In this document: one piece after another, positions 25,176-32,230 of the stretch | Numbering within the stretch: the stretch's first letter is position 1 | Layout of the letters: every line of letters starts with the position of its first letter | DNA from: Micromonospora halotolerans | GTDB taxonomy: Bacteria > Actinomycetota > Actinomycetes > Mycobacteriales > Micromonosporaceae | Assembly: GCF_032108445.1 (NCBI RefSeq) | Contig: NZ_CP134876.1 | Coordinates: 3,720,001 to 3,784,000, forward strand | DNA: 64,000 bases | Direction: 5' to 3' | Notes under the pieces: model-generated | What the model saw: only the letters and a program-made list of their open reading frames with translations | The model's database searches: none | What the model was told of the DNA's origin: nothing | Made by a program: the position numbers and the translations under genes

Positions 25176-25829
25176 GTGACGGTGGCGGTGGTCGAGGCGT
25201 ACGCGGGGTTGGCCCGCCGGGTGCTGGCCGGGCCGGCGCGGTTGGGGCGTACCCGGCTGGTGGCGGTCGACGGGCCGAGCGGCGCGGGCAAGAGCGTCTT
25301 CGCGACGCGCCTCGCGGACGCCGTCGCGGCGCTGCCCGGCGGCGCCCGGCCGCCGGTGGTCCGCACCGACGACCTGCTGGATGGCTGGGACGACCAGCTC
25401 ACCTTCTGGCCCCGGCTGGAGGAGTGGGTGCTCGGACCGGTCCGGGCCGGCCGCCCGGGCGCCTACCGCCGGTACAGCTGGGTGCGCCGGTGCTTCCTGG
25501 ACCGGCCGGTGCCGGTGCCGGCCGGGCCGGTGCTGATCGTCGAGGGGGTGAGCGCCGCGCGGGCGGCGATCCGGCCGGAGCTGACCCTGTCGGTCCTCGT
25601 CACCGCGCCGGCCGGGTTGCGGCTGTCCCGGGCGCTCGCCCGCGACGGCGCGGACATCCTGCCCGAGCTGCGCCGCTGGCACGCCGGGGAGCGGGCGCAC
25701 TTCGCCGCCGACGGCACGGAGGCCGCGGTGGACGTGGTGGTCGACGGCGCCCCCGACCTGCCGCACGACGTGGACCGCTACTACGTCCGCCGGCCCGCGG
25801 GGGCGGGCTCGGACGGCGGGGTCCGGTAA
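25176..25829 (+). CDS. Uridine kinase-like P-loop ATP-binding protein
   Basis: A 217-aa P-loop kinase-like protein. The Walker A motif is VDGPSGAGKSVFATRL near residues 31-46, followed by VVRTDDLLDGWD (acidic substrate-binding block) and VLIVEGVSAAR (Walker B position). It resembles the uridine kinase/phosphoribulokinase group, but the nucleoside-binding part is too diverged to name a substrate. GTG 25176 has TAACGT 7 nt upstream. The M20 peptidase follows 21 bp later with its own hexamer. Confidence 0.85.
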   Translation: MTVAVVEAYAGLARRVLAGPARLGRTRLVAVDGPSGAGKSVFATRLADAVAALPGGARPPVVRTDDLLDGWDDQLTFWPRLEEWVLGPVRAGRPGAYRRYSWVRRCFLDRPVPVPAGPVLIVEGVSAARAAIRPELTLSVLVTAPAGLRLSRALARDGADILPELRRWHAGERAHFAADGTEAAVDVVVDGAPDLPHDVDRYYVRRPAGAGSDGGVR

Positions 25830-25850
25830 GGCCGTCATACGATTCCGGTC

Positions 25851-27218
25851 ATGACCACTCCGATCCTGTCCGAGTCCGAGGTGCGGGCCGCCGTCGAGCG
25901 GGAACTGCCCGGCGTCCGTGCCGACCTCGAGCGACTCGTCCGCATCCCGGGCATCGCCTTCGCGGGCTTCGACCACTCGCACGTGGAGCGTTCCGCCGAG
26001 GCGGTGGCGGAGCTGCTGCGCGGCTGCGGCCTCGACACGAAGATCGTGCGCTCCGGCGGCCAGCCGGCGGTGATCGGGACGAAGCCCGCCCCGCCCGGCG
26101 CGCCCACCGTCCTCCTGTACGCCCACCACGACGTCCAGCCGGTCGGTGACCTCTCGCTCTGGGAGTCCGACCCGTTCGAGCCGGTGGAGCGGGACGGCCG
26201 CCTCTACGGCCGCGGCGCCGCCGACGACAAGGCCGGCATCATGGCGCACGTCGCGGCGCTGCGCGCGTTCGGCGACCAGCTTCCGGTCGGCGTGGTCCTC
26301 TTCATCGAGGGCGAGGAGGAGTACGGCTCGGACTCGCTGGAGCGGTTGCTGGCCGAGCACCGCGACGAGCTGGCCTCGGACGTCATCGTGATCGCCGACT
26401 CCGGCAACTGGGACATCGGGGTGCCCGCGCTGACCACCTCGCTGCGCGGCATCGTCAACTGCTTCGTCGAGGTGCGCACCCTCGACCACGCGGTGCACAG
26501 CGGCATGTTCGGCGGCGCCGTGCCGGACGCGCTCACCGCCCTCGTGAAGCTGCTCGGCACGCTGCACGACGACGCCGGGAACGTCACCGTCGAGGGCCTG
26601 GTGGGCCGGGAGGGCGCCACCGTCGACTACCCGGAGGACCGGTTCCGCGCGGAGGCCGGGCTCATCGAGGGCGCGCAGCTCTTCGGCAGCGGCCGGATCA
26701 CCGACCGGCTCTGGACCAAGCCCGCCCTGGCCATCCTCGGTGTCGACGCCCCGGCCACCGGGGAGGCGCCGAACGCGCTGGTCCCGGCGGCCAAGGCCAA
26801 GCTGAGCGTACGGCTGGCGCCGGGCGACGACCCGAAGCAGGCGTACGCGGCGCTGACCGCGCACCTGGAGAAGCACGCGCCGTGGGGCGCCCGGGTGACG
26901 GTGACGTTCGAGCACGACGGCGCGCCCTGCGTCATCGACGCCACCGGGCCGATGTTCGAGGCGGCGCGGGCGGCGTTCCGGGGCGCCTGGGACGGCACCG
27001 ACCCGGTCGACATCGGCGTGGGCGGGTCGATCCCCTTCATCGCCACCTTCCAGGAGATGTTCCCCGCCGCGGCGATCCTGGTGACCGGTGTGGAGGACCC
27101 GCACGCCCGGGCGCACGGGCCGAACGAGAGCCTGCACCTGGGCGAGTTCGCCCGCGTCTGCGTGGCCGAGGCGCTGCTGCTCGCGAAGGTCGCCGAGGCG
27201 GGCGCGAACCGCTCCTGA
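25851..27218 (+). CDS. M20 family dipeptidase
   Basis: A 455-aa zinc metallopeptidase of the M20 carnosinase-like group. Metal and catalytic blocks are visible: LLYAHHDVQPVG, YGRGAADDKAGIMAHVAAL, the Glu pair in FIEGEEEYGSDSL, IADSGNWD, and the last His in GPNESLHLGEFAR. The dimerisation (lid) domain lies between about residues 200 and 320, starting at VRTLDHAVHSGMFGG. It is probably a cytoplasmic dipeptidase. ATG 25851 has TACGAT 7 nt upstream. Confidence 0.93.
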   Translation: MTTPILSESEVRAAVERELPGVRADLERLVRIPGIAFAGFDHSHVERSAEAVAELLRGCGLDTKIVRSGGQPAVIGTKPAPPGAPTVLLYAHHDVQPVGDLSLWESDPFEPVERDGRLYGRGAADDKAGIMAHVAALRAFGDQLPVGVVLFIEGEEEYGSDSLERLLAEHRDELASDVIVIADSGNWDIGVPALTTSLRGIVNCFVEVRTLDHAVHSGMFGGAVPDALTALVKLLGTLHDDAGNVTVEGLVGREGATVDYPEDRFRAEAGLIEGAQLFGSGRITDRLWTKPALAILGVDAPATGEAPNALVPAAKAKLSVRLAPGDDPKQAYAALTAHLEKHAPWGARVTVTFEHDGAPCVIDATGPMFEAARAAFRGAWDGTDPVDIGVGGSIPFIATFQEMFPAAAILVTGVEDPHARAHGPNESLHLGEFARVCVAEALLLAKVAEAGANRS

Positions 27219-27283
27219 GGTGTCGAAACCGTAACTTCGGGGTCGATGTCGGAGTTTGCGGTGTGTCGGGCGGCGGGGTGTTA

Positions 27284-27289
27284 TAGCCT
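27284..27289 (+). promoter_or_regulatory. -10 hexamer of a probable leaderless promoter
   Basis: TAGCCT (within TTATAGCCT) ends 7 nt before ATG 27297, and no ribosome-binding site lies between. It separates the 68-aa gene from the preceding dipeptidase gene as its own transcription unit. Confidence 0.45.
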
Positions 27290-27296
27290 CTCGAAC

Positions 27297-27503
27297 ATGC
27301 GTACGAACGACGAGATGTCGCGGCTCCAGGCCGCCGTCAGTGCTCTGGGGGACGTCGATGTCTCCGCGTGGCCCGAGGACGCGCTCAAGGACCAGCTCGG
27401 CGAGCTCTCCGCCGTGCTGGTCACGCTCGACACGCTGCTCACCCGGGTCGCCGACGAGGTGCGCGCCCGCGGCCTCCGCATCGAGGAGCCCGTCTCGGCC
27501 TGA
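27297..27503 (+). CDS. Small helical protein, similar to the N terminus of DUF222 proteins
   Basis: A 68-aa acidic, all-helical protein. Its second half (LGELSAVLVTLDTLLTRVADEVRARGL) resembles the first helices of DUF222/HNH (13E12-like) proteins, but the rest of that family, including any HNH site, is absent. It has its own TAGCCT hexamer and is followed by a hairpin at 27528-27562, so it looks like an intact small gene and not debris. Function unknown. Confidence 0.6.
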   Translation: MRTNDEMSRLQAAVSALGDVDVSAWPEDALKDQLGELSAVLVTLDTLLTRVADEVRARGLRIEEPVSA

Positions 27504-27527
27504 GCCGGCCGCCGCTTCCCCGCTCGT

Positions 27528-27562
27528 GGGGAGTTGACGTTCCTGGGGGACGCCAACTCCCC
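27528..27562 (+). terminator. Terminator-like hairpin after the 68-aa gene
   Basis: GGGGAGTTG (27528-27536) and CAACTCCCC (27554-27562) form a perfect 9-bp stem with a 17-nt loop, 24 bp after the stop of the small gene and before the ligase start. Confidence 0.6.
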
Positions 27563-27611
27563 GCGGTCGGGAAGCGCCCGGCTGTCGGGGGCGGCTGGCA
27601 GGATGAGGGAC

Positions 27612-29195
27612 GTGCGCTTCCTTGAGCTGGCGGCCACGTCGGCGGCCGTGGGCGCCACCAGCGGCCGACGGGCCAAGGTGGAGCTGCTGGCCGCCGCGCT
27701 GCGGTCGCTCGATCCCGACGAGGTGCCGGCGGGCGCCGGCTACCTGGCCGGCGAGCTGCGGCAGCGGCAGACCGGGGTGGGTTGGGCGAGCCTGCGTGAC
27801 CTGCCCCCGCCGGCGGCCGAGCCGAGCCTGACCGTGGGCGGCGTCGACGCGGCGATCGAGGAGATCGCGGCCGTCGGGGGCGCGGGCTCGCAGGCCCGGC
27901 GGCGCGAGCTGCTCGGCCGGCTCTTCGCCGCGGCCACGGCCGACGAGCAGCGGCTGCTGGCCGGCCTGTTCCGCGGCGAGCTGCGCCAGGGCGCCCAGGC
28001 CGGCCTGCTCACCGAGGCGGTGGCCCGGGCCGCCGACGTGCCGGTCGCCGCCGTGCGGCGCGCCCTGCTGCTCGCCGGTGACCTGCGGGCGGTGGCGGTC
28101 GCGGCGCTCTCCGGCGGGGCGGCCGCACTGGCCGGGTTCGGGCTCCAGGTGGGCCGCCCGCTCGCCCCCATGCTGGCGCAGAGCGCGCCCTCGGTCGACG
28201 AGGCGCTCACCGCCACCGGCACCCCGGCGGTGGTCGACGTCAAGCTCGACGGCATCCGCATCCAGGTGCACCGGTCCGGCCAGGACATCGCGGTCTTCAC
28301 CCGGAGCCTCGACGACATCACCGGCCGGCTGCCCGGGGTCGTGGCCGCCGTCCGCGCGCTGCCCGCCCGCGAGCTGGTGCTCGACGGCGAGGCGATCGGG
28401 CTGGACGCCGAGGGGCGCCCGCTGCCCTTCCAGGAGACCTCCAGCCGGGCCGCCCGGCGCATCACCCCGAGCACCACCGGGGACACACCGGTGGCGCCCG
28501 CCGTGCTCGCGGCGGCCGAGCGCACCGGCGAGACGGTGCTGACGCCGTACTTCTTCGACCTGCTGCACCTCGACGGCACGGACCTCATCGACCTGCCCGG
28601 CCGGGAGCGGTGGGCCGCGCTGGCCGGCGCGGTCGACTCGGCGCTGCTGGTCGGCCGGGTGGAGGTGGACGACGCCGAGCAGGCCGGCGCCGCCTTCGCG
28701 GCGGCGGTCGACGCCGGCCAGGAGGGGGTGGTGGTCAAGGACCCGGCCGCCCCCTACGACGCCGGCCGGCGGGGCGCGGCCTGGGTCAAGGTGAAGCCAC
28801 GGCACACCCTCGACCTGGTGGTGCTGGCGGTCGAGTGGGGCAGCGGCCGGCGGCAGGGCTGGCTCTCCAACCTGCACCTGGGCGCCCGCGACCCGCGCAC
28901 CGGCGAGTTCGTCATGCTCGGCAAGACGTTCAAGGGGCTCACCGACGAGCTGCTGCGCTGGCAGACCGAGCGTTTCCTCGCGCTGGCCGTGGAGAAGGGC
29001 GACTGGGTGGTCCGGGTCCGGCCGGAGCAGGTGGTCGAGATCGCCTTCGACGGGGTGCAGACCAGCAGCCGCTACCCGGGCGGGATGGCGCTGCGCTTCG
29101 CCCGGGTGATCCGCTACCGGGACGACAAGACCGCCGCCGAGGCGGACACCATCGACGCGGTCCGGGCCATCCACGCCGGTCGGGTCACCGGCTGA
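27612..29195 (+). CDS. ligB: ATP-dependent DNA ligase (LigB-like)
   Basis: A 527-aa ligase. The N-terminal DNA-binding domain (AATSAAVGATSGRRAKVELLA at its start) precedes the nucleotidyltransferase core. The AMP-accepting Lys is near residue 211 in VVDVKLDGIRIQVHR, followed by ELVLDGEAIGLD, EGVVVKD and WVKVKP. The OB domain ends with DGVQTSSRYPGGMALRFARVI. It resembles the non-essential mycobacterial LigB more than LigD; there is no polymerase, nuclease or Ku neighbour. GTG 27612 has CAGGAT 7 nt upstream; ATG 27603 is an alternative. Confidence 0.92.
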   Translation: MRFLELAATSAAVGATSGRRAKVELLAAALRSLDPDEVPAGAGYLAGELRQRQTGVGWASLRDLPPPAAEPSLTVGGVDAAIEEIAAVGGAGSQARRRELLGRLFAAATADEQRLLAGLFRGELRQGAQAGLLTEAVARAADVPVAAVRRALLLAGDLRAVAVAALSGGAAALAGFGLQVGRPLAPMLAQSAPSVDEALTATGTPAVVDVKLDGIRIQVHRSGQDIAVFTRSLDDITGRLPGVVAAVRALPARELVLDGEAIGLDAEGRPLPFQETSSRAARRITPSTTGDTPVAPAVLAAAERTGETVLTPYFFDLLHLDGTDLIDLPGRERWAALAGAVDSALLVGRVEVDDAEQAGAAFAAAVDAGQEGVVVKDPAAPYDAGRRGAAWVKVKPRHTLDLVVLAVEWGSGRRQGWLSNLHLGARDPRTGEFVMLGKTFKGLTDELLRWQTERFLALAVEKGDWVVRVRPEQVVEIAFDGVQTSSRYPGGMALRFARVIRYRDDKTAAEADTIDAVRAIHAGRVTG

Positions 29196-29222
29196 CCCGA
29201 CCGGGTCCTCGGCGGGCAGGGA

Positions 29223-30071
29223 TCAGGTGGCGGCCGGCTCGGCGGCGCGGTCCACCGGCTCGCGCGGCCCGTCGAGGCCGGCCAGCCGGCGCGCCTCCCG
29301 GCGGGCGACCCAGCCGTAACCCACCAGGCTCATGGCGGCGAAGAGCCACCACTGCACCACGTAGCCGAAGTTCTGCCAGTTGTTGGTGTGCCCGATCGGC
29401 ACCGCCTGGAACGTGGGGTCGGCGGCCGGCGTCTGCTGGTCGAGCAGCACGTAGCCGCCGGACACCGGGTAGGGAAGCTGCTTCGCCAGGCGGGGGATGC
29501 TGATCCGCCGGGTCTCCAGCTTGCCGTCGCGCCGGTCGACCGCGCCGCCGCCGCTCTCGCTGGACACCAGCCGGCCGGTGACCGTCACGGCGCCGGCCGG
29601 CGCGGCCGGCACCTGCGGCTGGGCGGTGGCGTTGCCGCCGGGGACGGGCGGGACCCAGCCGCGGTCGACCAGCACGGCGCTGCCGTCGTCGAGGACCAGC
29701 GGGGTGAGCACCTCGAAGCCGACCTTGTTGTCGACGGTGCGGCCGCGGACCAGGACGACGTTGGCGCTGTCGTACCGGCCGGTGGCGGTGACCCTCGTCC
29801 AGGTGAGCCGGTCGGCCGGGGCCGGGCCGGTGGTGCCCGGGCCGCCGGTCGGCGCCGGCAGGGCGTCGCGCAGCGGCGCGGGGGTCATGGTGGCGCCGGC
29901 GTCGATCCGCTCGTTGATGGCCGTCCGGCCCCGGTAGCGGTCCAGCTGCCAGTTGCCGAGGAAGACCATCACCGCGGCCGCGACCAGGGTCAGCGCGAGA
30001 TAGCCGAGCCAGCGTGGGGTCAGCAGGAACCGGTACACGTTGGCCAAGGCTACCCGTATGAGCGGCGCCAC
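29223..30071 (-). CDS. SURF1 family cytochrome oxidase biogenesis protein
   Basis: A 282-aa membrane protein with two transmembrane helices at the ends, near residues 22-42 (LGYLALTLVAAAVMVFLGNWQLDRY) and near 245 (WWLFAAMSLVGYGWVARREARR). The periplasmic loop has family blocks such as VTATGRYDSANVVLVRGRT, GFEVLTPLVLDDGSAVLVDRGWVP and NNWQNFGYVVQWW. SURF1 helps insert heme/copper into aa3-type oxidases. The C-terminal tail is acidic. It is divergent from cobB; the GTG start at 30071 lies 100 bp from it. Confidence 0.92.
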   Translation of the reverse strand: MAPLIRVALANVYRFLLTPRWLGYLALTLVAAAVMVFLGNWQLDRYRGRTAINERIDAGATMTPAPLRDALPAPTGGPGTTGPAPADRLTWTRVTATGRYDSANVVLVRGRTVDNKVGFEVLTPLVLDDGSAVLVDRGWVPPVPGGNATAQPQVPAAPAGAVTVTGRLVSSESGGGAVDRRDGKLETRRISIPRLAKQLPYPVSGGYVLLDQQTPAADPTFQAVPIGHTNNWQNFGYVVQWWLFAAMSLVGYGWVARREARRLAGLDGPREPVDRAAEPAAT

Positions 30072-30171
30072 TGGCCCCGCCGGGCCGGATCGGGCCGGCC
30101 GGCGGCAGCCGTGCGTCGGTCCGGGCGGGTATGGTCACGCGGGCGGAAACCACCCAGAGCAGGAGTCGATG

Positions 30172-31536
30172 ATGACCGTCGTGCCGCGCGTCGTGCTGAG
30201 CGCGCCCTCCTCGGGGCACGGCACCGGTGCCCTCTCGCTGGGCCTGCTCGCGGCCCTCGCCGACCGGGGGCTGGACGTGGCCGGGTTCAAGATCGGGCCG
30301 GACCAGGTCGACGCGGCCTACCTGGGATTGGCCGCCGGGCGCCCGGGGCGCAACCTCGACCCACGGCTGGTCGGCCCGGAGCGGGTCGCGCCCCTCTTCG
30401 CCCACGGCGCCGCCGACGCGGGGTTCGCGCTGGTCCAGGGCACCATGGGGCTCTACGACTCGATCGCCGGCCGGCCGGAGACGGAGTCCACGGCGGCCGT
30501 CGCGACCGCGCTGCGCAGCCCGGTCGTGCTGGTGGTCGACGTGGCCGCGATGGGTCAGTCGGTGGCCGCCCTGGTGCACGGCTTCCGGGCCTACGACGAG
30601 CAGCTCTGGCTGGGCGGCGTGATCCTCAACCGGGTGGCGTCGCCCCGGCACGAGGCGATGCTGCGCGAGGCGCTCGACGACGTGGGGGTGCCGGTCTACG
30701 GCGCGCTGCGCCGCCACGAGCTGCCCCCGGTGCTGCCCGCCCGCCGGCACGGCCTGGTGCCGGTGGTCCAGGGCGACGCGGAGGCCCAGCGGGCGGTGCG
30801 CCGGCTCGGCGAGGCGGCCGCCGCCACGATCGACCTCGACCGGCTGCTGGCGCTGGCGCGGTCCGCCCCGGAGCTGACCGCCGCGCCGTGGTCGCCGGAG
30901 CCGGCCGACCCGCCCCCCGGGGAGCGGCCGGTGGTCGCGCTGGCCGGTGGCCCGGGCGGCAGCTACAGCCACCCGGAGACCGCCGAGCTGCTGCGCGCGG
31001 CCGGCGCCGAGGTGGTCACCGTCGACCCGCTGCGCGACGAGTCGCTGCCCGCCGGCACCCGCGCGCTGGTCGTCGGCGGCGGGCTCCCGGAGACGTACGC
31101 GGAGCAGCTCTCCGCCAACCGCCGGCTCTGCATCGCGGTGGCCGAGCTGGCCCGCACGGGCCGCCCCGTGGTCGCCGAGGGGGCCGGCCTGCTCTGGTTG
31201 GCCCGGGAGCTGGACGGCCTGCCCATGTGCGGGGTGCTCGACGCGGTCGGCGCCAGCCGGGACGGCCTGGTGGTCGGCTACCGGGAGGCGACCGCGGCCG
31301 TCGACAGCGTGGTGGCCCGGGCCGGTGCCACGGTGGTGGGGCACAAGCAGCACGCCGCGGTGCTCACCCCGCGGGCCGGCGACCGGGCGGCCTGGCGCTG
31401 GGAGGGTGGTGCCCCGGAGGGGTTCGTGTGGCGGGGGGTGCACGCCTCGCAGCTCGTGCCGCACTGGTCCGCGTACCCGGAGGTGGCGGCCCGGCTGGTC
31501 GCGGCGGCCCTGGCCCCCGCGGAGGCCCCGGCGTGA
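30172..31536 (+). CDS. cobB: Cobyrinate a,c-diamide synthase CobB/CbiA, glutaminase Cys missing
   Basis: A 454-aa enzyme that amidates the a and c side chains of (hydrogeno)cobyrinate. The ATPase domain begins LSAPSSGHGTGALSLGLL, with FKIGPDQVDAAYLGLAAG and LVQGTMGLYDS. In the glutaminase domain the family nucleophile normally sits in AECxGLxxL; here the same place (residue 337) reads AEGAGLLWL, with a GGG codon in place of Cys. The late His (VPHWSAYP) remains. It may depend on free ammonia, or the glutaminase site may be dead. The second of two adjacent ATGs is chosen, 6 nt after AGGAG. It overlaps the next gene by 4 bp. Confidence 0.9.
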   Translation: MTVVPRVVLSAPSSGHGTGALSLGLLAALADRGLDVAGFKIGPDQVDAAYLGLAAGRPGRNLDPRLVGPERVAPLFAHGAADAGFALVQGTMGLYDSIAGRPETESTAAVATALRSPVVLVVDVAAMGQSVAALVHGFRAYDEQLWLGGVILNRVASPRHEAMLREALDDVGVPVYGALRRHELPPVLPARRHGLVPVVQGDAEAQRAVRRLGEAAAATIDLDRLLALARSAPELTAAPWSPEPADPPPGERPVVALAGGPGGSYSHPETAELLRAAGAEVVTVDPLRDESLPAGTRALVVGGGLPETYAEQLSANRRLCIAVAELARTGRPVVAEGAGLLWLARELDGLPMCGVLDAVGASRDGLVVGYREATAAVDSVVARAGATVVGHKQHAAVLTPRAGDRAAWRWEGGAPEGFVWRGVHASQLVPHWSAYPEVAARLVAAALAPAEAPA

Positions 31537-32102
31537 TCGGGCAGGTGGCGGTGCGCCGGTTCCCGGCGCTGACCGTCTCGACCCCGCGCACCGAGGTACG
31601 CCAGCTCGTCGCGGCGGACGCCGAGGCGGTCGACGAGGTGTTCGCGGACCGGCGCACCCAGCGCTGGCTGCCGCTGGCCGACGCGTCGGGGCAGATCGAC
31701 GGGCGGGCCTGGTGCACCGAGCTGGCCCGGCAGCGCCGGGACAGCGGGGACGGCGACCACTGGGCGGTGGTCCGCCGCGAGGACCGGCGGGTGGTCGGCT
31801 GCCTGTGGACCCGCCGCACCGACTGGGGCGCCCGGCTCACCGAGGTGTCCTACGCGATCGCCCCGCACGCCCGCGGCTACGGCCTGGCCGCCGAGGCGGT
31901 CGACGCGGTCGCCATCGCGCTGATCCTGGAGCACGGCTTCCAGCGCGTCGAGCTGCGGGTGGCCCCCGGCAACGTCGCCTCCCGCCGGGTGGCGGAGAAG
32001 GCCGGCTTCAGCTACGAGGGCCTGCTCCGCAACGCCGGCTTCGTCCACGGCGCCCGGGTGGACCTGGAACTCTGGTCCTTCGTAACCGCCGACCTGGGCT
32101 GA
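31533..32102 (+). CDS. GNAT family N-acetyltransferase (RimJ/RimL type)
   Basis: A 189-aa acetyltransferase. The pattern is RimJ/L-like: LTVSTPRTEVRQLVAADAEAV at the start, EVSYAIAPHARGYGLAAEAV as the acetyl-CoA loop, and FQRVELRVAPGNVASRRVAEKAGFSYEG near the C terminus. The substrate could be a protein N terminus or a small amine. GTG 31533 overlaps the cobB stop (GTGA), so it is coupled to cobB, although no cobalamin role is known for this family. A strong hairpin follows it. Confidence 0.9.
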   Translation: MIGQVAVRRFPALTVSTPRTEVRQLVAADAEAVDEVFADRRTQRWLPLADASGQIDGRAWCTELARQRRDSGDGDHWAVVRREDRRVVGCLWTRRTDWGARLTEVSYAIAPHARGYGLAAEAVDAVAIALILEHGFQRVELRVAPGNVASRRVAEKAGFSYEGLLRNAGFVHGARVDLELWSFVTADLG

Positions 32103-32132
32103 CCCCCGCACCCCCCCCGCGCCCCCCACGGA

Positions 32133-32194
32133 AGTTGATCAAGAGGTTTGCGTCAGGAATCGGATGATTCCGCGCGCAAACCTCTTGATCAACT
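32133..32194. terminator. Long bidirectional hairpin between convergent genes
   Basis: A perfect 20-bp inverted repeat (AGTTGATCAAGAGGTTTGCG and its complement) flanks a 22-nt loop, which itself holds a 6-bp hairpin (GGAATC/GATTCC at 32156-32171). It lies between the acetyltransferase and the convergent penicillin-binding protein gene and probably stops transcription from both sides. I recall related GTTGATCAAGAGGTTTGCG sequences in other Micromonospora intergenic regions. Confidence 0.75.
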
Positions 32195-32230
32195 GGCCCG
32201 GGCGCACCCCCGGGCAGCCTCAGGGGGCGG

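Noticed and set aside
25065..29174. A 1369-codon open frame on the minus strand
   Set aside because: It runs opposite the M20 dipeptidase and DNA ligase genes, has biased Gly/Arg/His composition and no domain. It is a shadow caused by high GC in the true reading frames.
30055..30080. GCGCCACTGG upstream of cobB, considered as the B12-box of a cobalamin riboswitch
   Set aside because: The rest of the riboswitch core is not present, and the sequence overlaps the start codon of the SURF1 gene on the other strand.
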